Source: Frankia canadensis
GTDB taxonomy: Bacteria; Actinomycetota; Actinomycetes; Frankiales; Frankiaceae
DNA length: 38,132 nucleotides
NCBI RefSeq assembly: GCF_900197875.1
Contig: NZ_FZMO01000357.1
Location: 1-38,132 of the forward strand
Reading direction: 5' to 3'
Positions 22,778-34,305 of the stretch are shown in pieces (positions within the stretch are counted from its first letter, which is position 1; every line of letters starts with the position of its first letter). The notes beneath the pieces are model-generated. The model had not been told where the DNA came from and did not search any database. It was given only the letters and a program-made list of their open reading frames with translations. The translations under genes were made by a program, and so were the position numbers.

Positions 22778-22798
22778 CCTGAGTCAGGTAGACTCAAT
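22778..22798. promoter_or_regulatory. HAIR element 2 upstream of dnaK, overlapping a -10 sequence
   Basis: CCTGAGT-N7-ACTCAAT matches the HAIR consensus at 12 of 14 positions. TAGACT at 22789-22794 inside it fits a TANNNT -10, so bound HspR would cover the promoter. The resulting leader of dnaK would be about 140 nt. TAGCTT at 22813-22818 is an alternative -10. Confidence 0.85.
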
Positions 22799-22939
22799 CC
22801 ATCGAGGCGTCCTAGCTTTAGACGGACCGAACTCTCCGGGTGACCCTCGGCGAGCCGGTCCACCGAGAGGTTCCATCCCCACGAGGTCGGCTCGCACGCA
22901 CGATCAGCGGCGCCGGCATGGATCGAGAGGCACACAGAC

Positions 22940-24769
22940 ATGGCACGAGCGGTCGGCATCGACCTCGGCACCACGAACTCCGTCGTGAGCGTGCTCGAGG
23001 GCGGAGAACCCACGGTGATCGCGAACGCCGAGGGCTCTCGCACGACCCCGTCGGTCGTGGCCTTCGCGAAGAACGGCGAGGTCCTGGTCGGCGAGGTCGC
23101 CAAGCGTCAGGCGGTCACCAACGTCGAGCGCACCATCCGGTCGGTCAAGCGCCACATGGGCACCGACTGGAAGATGAAGGTCGACGCGAAGGAGCTGACC
23201 CCGCAGGAGATCAGCGCCTTCATCCTGCAGAAGCTCAAGCGGGACGCCGAGTCCTACCTCGGCGAGCCGGTGGCCGACGCCGTCATCACCGTTCCGGCGT
23301 ACTTCGACGACGCGCAGCGCCAGGCCACCACGGAGGCCGGCACGATCGCGGGTCTCAACGTCCTGCGGATCGTCAACGAGCCCACGGCGGCGGCGCTCGC
23401 CTACGGTCTGGACAAGGGCGAGAAGGAGCAGACCATCCTGGTCTTCGACCTCGGTGGCGGTACCTTCGACGTCTCCCTGCTGGAGATCGGCGACGGCGTC
23501 GTCGAGGTGAAGTCCACCTCCGGTGACACCCACCTCGGCGGTGACGACTGGGACCAGCGGATCACCGACCACCTGATCAAGACCTTCAACGGTCAGCACG
23601 GGGTCGACCTCGGCAAGGACAAGATGGCCCTGCAGCGGCTGCGCGAGGCTGCGGAGAAGGCCAAGATCGAGCTCTCGCAGTCCACCCAGACCACGATCAA
23701 CCTGCCGTACATCACGGCGTCCGCCGAGGGTCCGCTGCACCTGGACGTCGCGCTGACCCGCGCCGAGTTCCAGCGGATGACCTCCGACCTCATCGACCGC
23801 TGCAAGCACCCCTTCCAGCAGGCGGTGAAGGACGCGAACATCAAGGTCAGCGACATCGACCACGTGGTGCTCGTCGGCGGTTCCACCCGGATGCCGGCCG
23901 TTGTCGACCTGGTCCGCGAGCTCACCGGCGGCAAGGAGCCCAACAAGGGCGTCAACCCGGACGAGGTCGTCGCCGTCGGCGCCTCGCTGCAGGCCGGTGT
24001 GCTCAAGGGCGAGGTCAAGGACGTCCTGCTGCTCGACGTCACCCCGCTGTCCCTCGGCATCGAGACGAAGGGGGGAATCATGACCAAGCTCATCGAGCGC
24101 AACACCACGATTCCCACCAAGCGCTCGGAGATCTTCACCACCGCCGAGGACAGCCAGCCGTCGGTGCAGATCCAGGTCTTCCAGGGCGAGCGCGAGATGG
24201 CCGCGTACAACAAGAAGCTCGGCATGTTCGAGCTGACCGGCCTGCCGCCGGCCCCGCGGGGCATGCCCCAGATCGAGGTCACCTTCGACATCGACGCGAA
24301 CGGCATCGTGCACGTGTCCGCCAAGGACCTCGGCACGGGCAAGGAGCAGTCGATGACCATCACCGGTGGCTCCGCGCTGCCGCGGGACGACATCGACCGC
24401 ATGGTTCGCGACGCCGAGCAGTACGCGGAGGAGGACCGCAACCGCCGCGAGGAGGCCGAGACCCGGAACAAGGCGGAGACCCTCGTCTACTCCACCGAGC
24501 GGTTCCTCGCCGAGAACGGCGACAAGATCGACGCCGCGGTGAAGTCGGACGTGGAGGAGAAGCTCGGCACCCTGCGCGGCGCCGTCGCCGGCACCGACAC
24601 GGCCGCGATCCGCGAGGCCGCCGACGCTCTCGCGGCAGCGAGCCAGGCCATGGGCCAGGCCATGTACGCCCAGGCCGCCCAGGACGGCGCGGGCGCGCCC
24701 GGCGCCGGCAGCCCCGCCGACGACGACGTGGTCGACGCCGAGATCGTGGACGAGGAGGACAAGAAGTGA
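22940..24769 (+). CDS. dnaK: Chaperone DnaK (Hsp70)
   Basis: A full-length 609-residue Hsp70. The actin-like ATPase domain begins [19 protein letters not shown] (phosphate 1 loop) and contains [32 protein letters not shown] and [19 protein letters not shown]. The linker is [16 protein letters not shown], and the substrate-binding domain is followed by a helical lid and the acidic tail [10 protein letters not shown]. It binds unfolded peptides in an ATP-controlled cycle with DnaJ and GrpE, and hands aggregates to ClpB. ATG 22940 has GAGAGG upstream. First gene of dnaK-grpE-dnaJ-hspR; repressed by HspR through the two HAIR sites upstream. Confidence 0.98.
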   Translation: MARAVGIDLGTTNSVVSVLEGGEPTVIANAEGSRTTPSVVAFAKNGEVLVGEVAKRQAVTNVERTIRSVKRHMGTDWKMKVDAKELTPQEISAFILQKLKRDAESYLGEPVADAVITVPAYFDDAQRQATTEAGTIAGLNVLRIVNEPTAAALAYGLDKGEKEQTILVFDLGGGTFDVSLLEIGDGVVEVKSTSGDTHLGGDDWDQRITDHLIKTFNGQHGVDLGKDKMALQRLREAAEKAKIELSQSTQTTINLPYITASAEGPLHLDVALTRAEFQRMTSDLIDRCKHPFQQAVKDANIKVSDIDHVVLVGGSTRMPAVVDLVRELTGGKEPNKGVNPDEVVAVGASLQAGVLKGEVKDVLLLDVTPLSLGIETKGGIMTKLIERNTTIPTKRSEIFTTAEDSQPSVQIQVFQGEREMAAYNKKLGMFELTGLPPAPRGMPQIEVTFDIDANGIVHVSAKDLGTGKEQSMTITGGSALPRDDIDRMVRDAEQYAEEDRNRREEAETRNKAETLVYSTERFLAENGDKIDAAVKSDVEEKLGTLRGAVAGTDTAAIREAADALAAASQAMGQAMYAQAAQDGAGAPGAGSPADDDVVDAEIVDEEDKK

Positions 24770-25542
24770 CCTCCAGCCAGTCCGGTGACTGGTGGGGCAC
24801 GGGCGGCGGAGACGACGGCGAGGAGCCCCACGTGGTCGTGCGCGACCGGCGACGGATCGATCCGGAAAGCGGTGAGGTGCGACCCGAGTCCGCTTCCCCG
24901 GCTGGCGCGCCGGCGGGATCGGCTCCCGCCGGCGGGCCCGGCCAGGGTGCCGACAGCGAGCTGGCCGAATCCCTGCGGGCGCAGCTCGTCGAGCGGACAG
25001 CCGACCTGCAGCGGTTGAAGGCGGAGTTCGACAACTACCGCCGCCGGGTTGAGCGCGACCGCCAGCAGATCGGCGAGCAGGCCACCGCGAAGGTGCTGGC
25101 CAGCCTGTTGTCGACCCTCGACGACATCGGCCGTGCCCGTGATCACGGTGACCTCGAAGGGCCGTTCAAGGCGATCGCCGAGGCGCTGGAGACAGCGCTG
25201 GAAGCAGCCGGCCTGGAACGCTACGGCGCACCCGGCGACGAGTTCGACCCGTCGATCCACGAGGCTCTCATGCACTCGTACCGGTCGGACGTGAACGGAC
25301 CAACCTGCGTGGACGTGTTCCGTGCCGGCTACCTGCACGCCGGTCGCGTGCTGCGCCCGGCGCAGGTCTCGGTCGCCGAGCCGACCGGCGAGCCCACCAC
25401 TGCGCCGCCGGCGGCCGCGGAACCGGTCGCCGAGACGGCTGGCCGGCCCGCGGAGCAGGGCGAGCGCGCCGCCCCGATGCCGGACGACACCGGCAGCATC
25501 CCCGGACCGGACAACGGCGAGCCCACTGTCAGCGCCGACTGA
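24766..25542 (+). CDS. grpE: Nucleotide exchange factor GrpE
   Basis: A 258-residue GrpE. Residues 1-60 are a variable acidic and Gly/Pro-rich region. The long coiled coil ([20 protein letters not shown], then [12 protein letters not shown]) covers about 65-110, and the beta-domain holds the family signature near [25 protein letters not shown]. The last 45 residues form another disordered Ala/Pro/Glu-rich tail, making it longer than the roughly 200 residues of E. coli GrpE. It releases ADP from DnaK. The GTG start overlaps the dnaK stop by 4 bp, giving translational coupling. A 138-bp spacer with a strong hairpin separates it from dnaJ. Confidence 0.96.
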   Translation: MTSSQSGDWWGTGGGDDGEEPHVVVRDRRRIDPESGEVRPESASPAGAPAGSAPAGGPGQGADSELAESLRAQLVERTADLQRLKAEFDNYRRRVERDRQQIGEQATAKVLASLLSTLDDIGRARDHGDLEGPFKAIAEALETALEAAGLERYGAPGDEFDPSIHEALMHSYRSDVNGPTCVDVFRAGYLHAGRVLRPAQVSVAEPTGEPTTAPPAAAEPVAETAGRPAEQGERAAPMPDDTGSIPGPDNGEPTVSAD

Positions 25543-25560
25543 GAGTGGGGGCCAAGGCCG

Positions 25561-25588
25561 CCCGGCCGGCCGTGACGCGCCGGCCGGG
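25561..25588 (+). other. Strong hairpin in the grpE-dnaJ spacer
   Basis: CCCGGCCGGC (25561-25570) and GCCGGCCGGG (25579-25588) are perfect 10-bp inverted arms with an 8-base loop. There is no T run. In the middle of an operon it may partly terminate transcription, mark a processing site, or protect the dnaK-grpE message, lowering dnaJ-hspR expression. Confidence 0.55.
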
Positions 25589-25680
25589 GTCCGTCCCGAC
25601 CGCGGCGGAGCCGGCCGGCCATCGTCTCGCCCTGGCGGGCGATTCGGGCGGGATGACACGATGAGGGAAGGAGGGGCGCC

Positions 25681-26874
25681 GTGAGTGTTCGCGACATGGT
25701 CGAGAAGGACTATTACGCCGCTCTCGGCGTTCCAAAGGACGCCTCGGCGGCCGACATCAAGAAGGCGTACCGCAAGCTGGCCAGGGAACTGCACCCGGAC
25801 AAGAACCCGGGGGACGCCAAGGCCGAGGCGCGCTTCAAGGAGGTGTCCGAGGCCTACGACGTGCTCTCCGACGAGAGTCGTCGGCGCGAGTACGACGAGG
25901 CCCGGGCTCTGTTCGCCGCCGGTGGGCGGCCCGGTGGTTTCACTGGCGGGCGGCCGGGAGGCTTCGGGGCACCCGGCGGCTTCGGCGCGCCGGGTTCGGC
26001 CTACGGCGGCAGCCCGAACCTCAACTTCGAGGACCTGCTGGGCGGGGCGGGCGGCGGCGGCCTGGGCGGCTTCTTCGACATGTTCCAGCGCTCGTCGCCG
26101 GGACGTGGGCCGCGCCGCGGTGGTGACATCGAGGCAGAGGTCACGATTCCGTTCGAGAAGTCGCTGACCGGCCTCGAGGCATCGGTTCGCCTGCCGGGCG
26201 CCGCCACCTGCACCACCTGCGAGGGCAGTGGCGCTCGGCCTGGCACCGCACCCCGGACCTGCCCGACCTGCCGGGGCCTCGGGGTGGTCTCCCGTTCCCA
26301 GGGCGGGTTCGCGCTGTCCGAGCCGTGCCGTGACTGCCTGGGCAAGGGCACGATGATCGACCATCCCTGCCCGGACTGCCGGGGCACCGGTCGCCGGGAG
26401 CGTGAGCAGCGCATCCGGATCCCCCCGGGAGTCAGTGACGGTCAGCGGCTTCGCGTCCGCGGCCGCGGCACCCCCGGTGAGCGCGGCGGACCAGCCGGTG
26501 ACCTGGAGGTGACGGTTCACGTCCTACGCCACCCGATCTTCGATCGGGAGGGCAGCAACCTGACCATCACCCTGCCCGTGACGATCACCGAGGCGGCGCT
26601 GGGCGCCTCGGTCCGGGTGCCCACGCTCGACGGCGCCCCGCTCACGGTGAAAGTGCCGGCAGGCACCTCCAGCGGGCGGCGGCTGCGCGCTCGCGGCCGC
26701 GGTGTGCCGATGTCCGGGGGCGGGCACGGCGACCTCATCGTGACGCTCGAGGTGACCGTGCCCAAGCCGGCCGATCTCTCGCCACGCGCCCGCACGGCGT
26801 TGCTGGAGTTCGCCCAGGCCCACCCCGAGGACCCCCGGGCGCCATTGATGGAACGGATGGAGGCAGGGGAATGA
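25681..26874 (+). CDS. dnaJ: Chaperone DnaJ (Hsp40, type I)
   Basis: A 397-residue type I DnaJ. The J domain (residues 9-75) has the DnaK-activating HPD at 38-40. A Gly/Phe-rich linker follows ([20 protein letters not shown]), then a zinc-binding region with four CxxCxGxG-type repeats ([32 protein letters not shown]) and two C-terminal substrate-binding domains. GTG 25681 is preceded by GAAGGAGGGG, a strong site. The zinc repeats are all complete, so holdase and thiol functions should be intact. It stimulates DnaK ATPase and delivers clients. The hspR start overlaps its stop by 4 bp. Actinomycetes often have a second DnaJ elsewhere, so this would be the operon-linked DnaJ1. Confidence 0.96.
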   Translation: MSVRDMVEKDYYAALGVPKDASAADIKKAYRKLARELHPDKNPGDAKAEARFKEVSEAYDVLSDESRRREYDEARALFAAGGRPGGFTGGRPGGFGAPGGFGAPGSAYGGSPNLNFEDLLGGAGGGGLGGFFDMFQRSSPGRGPRRGGDIEAEVTIPFEKSLTGLEASVRLPGAATCTTCEGSGARPGTAPRTCPTCRGLGVVSRSQGGFALSEPCRDCLGKGTMIDHPCPDCRGTGRREREQRIRIPPGVSDGQRLRVRGRGTPGERGGPAGDLEVTVHVLRHPIFDREGSNLTITLPVTITEAALGASVRVPTLDGAPLTVKVPAGTSSGRRLRARGRGVPMSGGGHGDLIVTLEVTVPKPADLSPRARTALLEFAQAHPEDPRAPLMERMEAGE

Positions 26875-27437
26875 CCGCGCGCCCGAACCGCACGTCCGAC
26901 CCGCCCGCCGCGTCCCGCGCGCGGACCGCGCCGGCACGCCGAGCGGGCCAGCAACCCGCACCCGAGGCACCGCTCTCGGCCACCGAGGTACGTCCGGAGG
27001 GCTACTACCCCACTGGACCACTGCCTGGCCCGGCCCATGACGAGGACGCGCCGGTCTACGTGATCTCGATCGCCGCGCAGCTCGCCGGCATGCATCCGCA
27101 GACCCTGCGCTCCTACGACCGGCTCGGGATCGTCACGCCGGGACGAACCGCGGGGCGGGGGCGCCGGTACTCCGCCCGGGACGTCGCTCTGCTGCGGGAG
27201 GTCCAGCGTCTCTCCCAGGAAGAGGGCGTCAACCTCGAGGGCATCCGCCAGGTCCTGCGGCTCGGTGCCCAGGTGCTGGCCCTGCAGGCGCAGGTGCGTC
27301 AGCTCACCGAGGAGTTGGCGCACGCCCGCGCCGACGCGGCGCGACAGGTGGCCGAGGCGCACGCCAGCCACCGCCGGGATCTCGTCCCGGTCGACCGCGG
27401 GGCAGTCGTGGTATGGCGGCCGCTTCCCCGCCGCTGA
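26871..27437 (+). CDS. hspR: Heat-shock repressor HspR (MerR family)
   Basis: A 188-residue MerR-family repressor. The winged-helix DNA-binding domain runs from about 60 to 130: [40 protein letters not shown], then [21 protein letters not shown] helical dimer segment rich in Gln, Leu and Ala follows, and the protein ends [10 protein letters not shown], the usual HspR ending. In Streptomyces and Mycobacterium, HspR binds HAIR repeats and needs DnaK as co-repressor. Three such repeats are present here. Residues 1-58 form a disordered Pro/Arg/Ala-rich extension that is longer than in HspR proteins I know. ATG overlaps dnaJ stop by 4 bp. Confidence 0.95.
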   Translation: MTARPNRTSDPPAASRARTAPARRAGQQPAPEAPLSATEVRPEGYYPTGPLPGPAHDEDAPVYVISIAAQLAGMHPQTLRSYDRLGIVTPGRTAGRGRRYSARDVALLREVQRLSQEEGVNLEGIRQVLRLGAQVLALQAQVRQLTEELAHARADAARQVAEAHASHRRDLVPVDRGAVVVWRPLPRR

Positions 27438-27485
27438 GGGCGCGGCCGGCAGAGGCGCCGGCCCCGCTCCACCGCCCGACCTCAG

Positions 27486-27525
27486 GGGGCTTGCCGGGTC
27501 CGTCACGGACCGCGGGAAGCCCCTT
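27486..27525 (+). terminator. Terminator of the dnaK-grpE-dnaJ-hspR operon
   Basis: Outer arms GGGGCTT (27486-27492) and AAGCCCC (27517-27523) and inner arms GGTCCG (27497-27502) and CGGACC (27506-27511) form one long interrupted stem with a TCA loop. It starts 49 bases after the hspR stop and ends before the clpB promoter. Confidence 0.8.
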
Positions 27526-27560
27526 CGCCGTTTCGGGCGACCGCCACACATCAGGACAGA

Positions 27561-27587
27561 GTTGAGCGGGAACGACTCAGGTATACT
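27561..27587 (+). promoter_or_regulatory. HAIR element 3 and promoter of clpB
   Basis: GTTGAGC-N7-ACTCAGG (27561-27581) matches the HAIR consensus at 11 of 14 positions. TATACT at 27582-27587 directly after it is a good -10, so bound HspR would cover the space between -35 and -10. CTCAG-N5-CTGAG (27576-27590) is a second, overlapping inverted repeat. This places clpB under HspR on its own transcript. Confidence 0.87.
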
Positions 27588-27638
27588 GAGCGTTGTATCT
27601 CGCGACAACGACTTTCCCCGACCCCCCTGGGATCCGCC

Positions 27639-30257
<2,619 letters not shown>

Positions 30258-30267
30258 CCCCGGCGTT

Positions 30268-30292
30268 CTGGCCGCGGCCAGCGCCCGGGCGC
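30268..30292 (+). terminator. Two adjacent GC palindromes after clpB
   Basis: CTGGCCGCGGCCAG (30268-30281) and GCGCCCGGGCGC (30281-30292) are perfect palindromes starting 11 bases after the clpB stop codon. They probably end the clpB message; GGTGC-GT-GCACC at 30306-30317 may add to this. Confidence 0.4.
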
Positions 30293-30373
30293 AGGCGACC
30301 CACGCGGTGCGTGCACCCGGCTACCGCCGGCCGATCGTCGGCGTATGCCAGATCGCACAGTGTGGTCCCGACG

Positions 30374-30388
30374 TAGGGTCGGCGCATG
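30374..30388 (+). promoter_or_regulatory. Leaderless -10 element of psuG
   Basis: TAGGGT (30374-30379) fits TANNNT and ends six bases before the ATG at 30386. No ribosome site is present, so the message is probably leaderless. Confidence 0.5.
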
Positions 30389-31330
30389 GCGGGCAGATCG
30401 AACATCGTCGTTTCGGCGGCCGTGCGGGAGGCGCTGGCCGTCGGAGCACCAGTAGTGGCGTTGGAATCGACGCTGATCGCGCACGGCCTGCCCCGGCCAC
30501 GCAATCGGGACGTCGCTCTGGAGCTCGAGGACCAGCTGCGCGAGAAGGGGGTGACACCCGCCACGGTCGCGGTGATCGACGGGCTTCCCCGGGTCGGCCT
30601 GGACGAGGCCGACCTGCGGCGGATCGCCGACGACACGGCCGTACTCAAGGTGTCCGTCCGCGACCTGCCCGTTGCCTGTGCGACCGGGAGGACAGGCGCG
30701 ACGACGGTCGCGTCCACCGCGCTGCTCGCGGCCCGTGCGGGGATCCGGGTATTCGCCACGGGCGGTCTCGGCGGCGTGCACCGGGGAGCCGGCGACAGCT
30801 TCGACGAGTCCGCCGATCTGGTGGCGCTGGCAACCACGCCGATCACCGTGGTCTGCGCCGGGGTCAAGTCGATTCTCGACGTCGGCGCGACCCTCGAACG
30901 GCTGGAGACCCTCGGCGTCACCGTGCTCGGATATCGGACCTCCACGTTCCCCGGCTTCTACCTGCAGCACACCTCCTATGACCTGGACTGGCGAGTCGGC
31001 GAGCCGGGACAGGTCGCCACCGTCATGGCGGCGGCCGACGCGATGGAACTGGCCTCGGCCATCGTCGTCGCCAACCCCCTCCCGACCGACCAGGCGCTCG
31101 ACCCGGCCCTGCATGACCGGGTGCTGACCGACGCGCTGACCTGGGCCGCGGACCGCGGCATCCGCGGCAAGTCCGTCACCCCGTTCCTGCTGGAGACCTT
31201 CCACCTCGAGACGGGCGGCGCCAGTCTCGAGGTCAACATCAACGCGGTGCGCAACAACGTCTCCGTCGCCGCGGACGTCGCCGTCGCCTGGGCGCGGACC
31301 GCGGCGTCAGATCCCGGTCAGCCTGGGTGA
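30386..31330 (+). CDS. psuG: Pseudouridine-5'-phosphate glycosidase
   Basis: A 314-residue member of the PsuG/YeiN family, about the family's usual length. Characteristic segments are VVALESTLIAHGLPRPRNRD, CATGRTGATTVASTALLAAR, FATGGLGGVHRGA, the catalytic-Lys region VVCAGVKSILDVGATLERLE, and GKSVTPFLLE near the end. It splits pseudouridine 5'-phosphate to uracil and ribose 5-phosphate (or the reverse). In many bacteria it is paired with a pseudouridine kinase of the PfkB family. No kinase is adjacent here; the PfkB gene at 12539 is far away and looks like ribokinase. ATG 30386 follows a -10 element at six bases and lacks a ribosome site. Confidence 0.93.
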   Translation: MAGRSNIVVSAAVREALAVGAPVVALESTLIAHGLPRPRNRDVALELEDQLREKGVTPATVAVIDGLPRVGLDEADLRRIADDTAVLKVSVRDLPVACATGRTGATTVASTALLAARAGIRVFATGGLGGVHRGAGDSFDESADLVALATTPITVVCAGVKSILDVGATLERLETLGVTVLGYRTSTFPGFYLQHTSYDLDWRVGEPGQVATVMAAADAMELASAIVVANPLPTDQALDPALHDRVLTDALTWAADRGIRGKSVTPFLLETFHLETGGASLEVNINAVRNNVSVAADVAVAWARTAASDPGQPG

Positions 31331-31505
31331 TTTCCGTCGGCCCGCGCGGCGCCGACGACGTGGAGCTGCGACGATTCCCGGCGAGGGCCGTGGCGCCGGG
31401 TGAGCGGGGAGATCCCGACCGCGTCGCGCGGACCACCCTCCGCGCTGTCTGAGCGACGGCGACGGGGGGCTGATCGCGACCCGGCCGGGAAGGGGCTGTC
31501 GGGTC

Positions 31506-33671
31506 GTGTCGTGGATCATCGGGCGACGCTCCGCCTGGGTGGTGATCGTGCTGTGGCTCGCCATCGCGGCGGCCCTGAGTCCCCTCGCCTTCCAGCTTCC
31601 GGACGCGCAGAGGAACGACGCGGCGGCGTTCCTGCCCTCGGACGCCGAATCGACCCGACTGCTCGCCGAGCAGCGACACTTCCCGGGCGGCGACGCCGTC
31701 CCGACGATCGTCGTCCTGGACAGGCCGGGCGGTCTGACCAACGCCGATCGCGCGGCCGCCGCCAGGATCGGGCAGGCGTTGCGCCCCTTCGCCTCCGGTC
31801 CGGTACTCGGACCGGTCCCCTCCCCCCACAACCGGACGCTGATCCTCACCGTTCCCCTCGCGCAGCGCGACGACGCCTCCGCGTTCACCGACGATGTCCG
31901 CGAGATGCGCCGGGTCGCGCGCCCCCTGGTACCGCCCGGCGCCCAGATCGCGATCACCGGCCCCGCCGGGCTCGTCGCTGACGCCTTCCACCTGTTCAGC
32001 ACGATCGAGACCCTCCTGCTGCTCGTCACCGCCACGATCGTCGCGGTGATCCTGCTGGTGGTGTATCGCAGCCCGTTCCTCTGGCTGGTGCCGCTGATCT
32101 CGGTCGGCATCGCCGACCAGACGGCGGCGGGCATCGTCTACCTGCTCGCCCGGCACACCGGGCTGACCGTCAACGGGCAGAGCTCCGGCATCCTGCGGGT
32201 ACTCGTCTTCGGTGCCGGTACGGACTACGCGCTGCTGCTCATCGCCCGCTACCGGGAGGAACTCACCCGGCACCGCGACCCGCGCCGGGCGATGAGGGAG
32301 GCCGTCTCCCGCGCCGGACCGGCGATCCTGGCCTCCGCCGGCACCGTGATCATCGGCATGCTCTGCCTGCTGTTCGGGTTGCTCGCCTCCGACCGCGGGC
32401 TCGGCCCGGTGGGCGCGATCGGCATCAGCACCGCGCTGATCACGATGATGACGCTGCTCCCCGCGGCGCTGGTGCTGTGCGGGCGCCGGCTGTTCTGGCC
32501 GCGGATCCCGCATTTCGGGGAGCATCCGCCAGTCACGGACACGGCCAGGCGCGGGCCGGCCGCGCGCACCGCGCACGCCGCGGCGCTGGCGGCGCCGACG
32601 ATCCCGGGCCACGAGGACCTCACCGAGTTCGACCTCGCCGAGGAGGAGGGCCGCTGGGTCCGCATCAGCGCGGCGATCGACCGGCGCCCCCGCACCGTGT
32701 GGGTGCTCACGTCCCTGCTCCTCGGCGCCCTCGCCATCGGCCTGCTGGCGATGGACACCTCGCTGCGGCAGGACGAGGGGTTCCGGCACGGCGTCGAGTC
32801 GGTGCGCGGCATCGGGCTGGCGTCGGCCGACTTCCCGCCCGGTGCCACCGCGCCGACCTACGTCATCGTCGACGAGGGGGCCGCCCGGGCGACCGCCGCC
32901 ATCCTGCGCGGCTCCCCGGAGGTCGCGGCCAGTACCGAGGTGGGCCGGACCGGCGGGAAGGCGCAGTTCCTCGTCGTGCTGCGCTCGCGACCGGACAGTC
33001 CGGAGTCGTTCGCGGCGGTGTCGTCGCTGCGGGAGCGGTTGCACGGGCTGGCGGGGGCGCAAGCGCTGGTCGGGGGGAACACGGCGGTGAACCTCGACGT
33101 GCGCCGGGCGGCGGAGCGGGACCGTCAGGTCATCATCCCGATGGTGCTCGCCGTCGTCCTGGTGGTGCTCGTCTTCCTGCTACGGGCGGTCGTCGCCCCC
33201 CTGCTGCTGATGGCGACGGTGGTGCTGTCGTACCTCGCCGCCCTCGGCGCGAGCGCGGTCGCCTACCGGTGGCTCTTCGGATTCCCCGGATCAGATCCGT
33301 CCCTGCCGCTGTTCGCCTTCATCTTCCTGGTGGCGCTCGGCGTGGACTACAACATCTTCCTGATGACCCGGGTGCGGGAGGAGACGGCACGGATCGGCTC
33401 GCGGCCAGGCGTGCTGCACGCCCTGGCGGTGACCGGTGGCGTCATCACCTCCGCCGGCGTCGTGCTCGCCGCCACCTTCTCCGCGCTGGTCATCTTCCCC
33501 CTGGTGCAGCTCGCCGAGGTCGGCTTCGTGGTCGCCTTCGGCGTCCTGCTCGACACGCTGGTCGTGCGGTCGATCCTGGTACCGGCGCTCGCGCTGGACA
33601 TCGGTCGCGCCATCTGGTGGCCCGGCCGGCTCGCCCGCGCGAACGACGGCTTCGACGCGGGCGGCACCTGA
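31506..33671 (+). CDS. MMPL-family transporter (RND superfamily)
   Basis: A 721-residue protein with about 12 membrane helices in two repeated halves: one helix, a large outside domain, then five helices, twice. Markers include VLVFGAGTDYALLLIARYRE and FLVALGVDYNIFLMTRVREE, the two conserved D-Y pairs of MMPL proteins in helices 4 and 10 that carry proton flow. A cytoplasmic segment of about 80 residues joins the halves. MMPL proteins export lipids and hydrophobic compounds to the actinobacterial envelope; the substrate is unknown. GTG 31506 has AAGGGG about 11 bases upstream, a long but usable gap. It is transcribed with no close partner; psuG ends 175 bp upstream. Confidence 0.92.
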   Translation: MSWIIGRRSAWVVIVLWLAIAAALSPLAFQLPDAQRNDAAAFLPSDAESTRLLAEQRHFPGGDAVPTIVVLDRPGGLTNADRAAAARIGQALRPFASGPVLGPVPSPHNRTLILTVPLAQRDDASAFTDDVREMRRVARPLVPPGAQIAITGPAGLVADAFHLFSTIETLLLLVTATIVAVILLVVYRSPFLWLVPLISVGIADQTAAGIVYLLARHTGLTVNGQSSGILRVLVFGAGTDYALLLIARYREELTRHRDPRRAMREAVSRAGPAILASAGTVIIGMLCLLFGLLASDRGLGPVGAIGISTALITMMTLLPAALVLCGRRLFWPRIPHFGEHPPVTDTARRGPAARTAHAAALAAPTIPGHEDLTEFDLAEEEGRWVRISAAIDRRPRTVWVLTSLLLGALAIGLLAMDTSLRQDEGFRHGVESVRGIGLASADFPPGATAPTYVIVDEGAARATAAILRGSPEVAASTEVGRTGGKAQFLVVLRSRPDSPESFAAVSSLRERLHGLAGAQALVGGNTAVNLDVRRAAERDRQVIIPMVLAVVLVVLVFLLRAVVAPLLLMATVVLSYLAALGASAVAYRWLFGFPGSDPSLPLFAFIFLVALGVDYNIFLMTRVREETARIGSRPGVLHALAVTGGVITSAGVVLAATFSALVIFPLVQLAEVGFVVAFGVLLDTLVVRSILVPALALDIGRAIWWPGRLARANDGFDAGGT

Positions 33672-33718
33672 CCGGACGGGCCCGACCAGCACCGCACGGG
33701 GCCGACCAGCACCGGGAT

Positions 33719-33732
33719 GGCCCGATCGGGCC
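33719..33732. other. 14-bp perfect palindrome after the MMPL gene
   Basis: GGCCCGATCGGGCC follows two copies of ccgaccagcaccg at 33682-33694 and 33702-33714. It lies 48 bases after the MMPL stop and about 75 bases before the next promoter, so a terminator role is possible. Confidence 0.35.
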
Positions 33733-33807
33733 TGGCCCAGGAGCACCAGCCATCACCGGTCCGGCGCCGCTCACCCCAATCCGCTCGGACGTATCCAGGC
33801 CGCGACC

Positions 33808-33822
33808 TATCGTTGCGACATG
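33808..33822 (+). promoter_or_regulatory. Leaderless -10 element of the first PH-domain gene
   Basis: TATCGT (33808-33813) fits TANNNT and ends six bases before ATG 33820. TCGGAC at 33785-33790 gives a 17-base spacer and is a weak -35. No ribosome site is seen. Confidence 0.5.
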
Positions 33823-34305
33823 GCCGACGTTCTCCTGGCGGACCCCGCGGGGTGGCGGGTCCTGTCGCCGGACCTGCGGCGACTGCGTCGCACCCTGCTG
33901 ATCCTCGGAGCCGTTCCCGCGGTGGTGCTCACCGTGCTGGTCACGGTCGCCGTCGGCGGCTGGCCGTGGTCGCTGGTCGCCCTGGTGCCCCTCGCCGTCG
34001 CGGGCTGGGCCTGGCTCGCGATTGGCCGGGTGTGCCGGGCCTGGCGGTACGCCGAGCGGGAGGACGACCTGCTGATCAGCCGGGGCGTGCTCGTCCAGCG
34101 GCTGGTGGTGGTGCCCTACGGCCGGTTGCAGCTCGTCGACGTCACCGCCGGACCGCTCGCCCGCCGGTTCGGCATCGCCCGGGTGCAGCTGCACACCGCC
34201 GCCGCGACCAGCGACGCCGTCATTCCCGGCCTGCGCCCGCCGGAGGCCGCCCGGCTGCGCGACGCGCTGACCGAACGCGGCGAAGCCCGGTCGGCCGGCC
34301 TGTGA
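33820..34305 (+). CDS. Bacterial PH-domain membrane protein (YdbS-like)
   Basis: A 161-residue protein. Two hydrophobic helices (TLLILGAVPAVVLTVLVTVA and SLVALVPLAVAGWAWLAIG) occupy about 25-70. A bPH2 domain follows, typified by YAEREDDLLISRGVLVQRLV, YGRLQLVDVTAGPLARRFGI and a strand with VQLHTAAATSDAVIPGL. YdbS-type proteins sit in the membrane with the PH fold inside and are usually encoded next to a larger YdbT-type partner, as here with a 4-bp overlap. Biochemical role is unknown; in Bacillus the pair affects resistance to some antimicrobials. The frame is open upstream to 33436, but that part overlaps the MMPL gene, so ATG 33820 is used. Confidence 0.85.
   Translation: MADVLLADPAGWRVLSPDLRRLRRTLLILGAVPAVVLTVLVTVAVGGWPWSLVALVPLAVAGWAWLAIGRVCRAWRYAEREDDLLISRGVLVQRLVVVPYGRLQLVDVTAGPLARRFGIARVQLHTAAATSDAVIPGLRPPEAARLRDALTERGEARSAGL

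Noticed and set aside
24487-26520. A 677-codon open frame antisense to dnaK, grpE and dnaJ
   Set aside because: It crosses three well-defined chaperone genes and shows no domain.
31239-33062. A 607-codon open frame antisense to the MMPL gene
   Set aside because: Composition is typical of antisense reading in high-GC DNA, and the plus strand shows a full 12-helix transporter.
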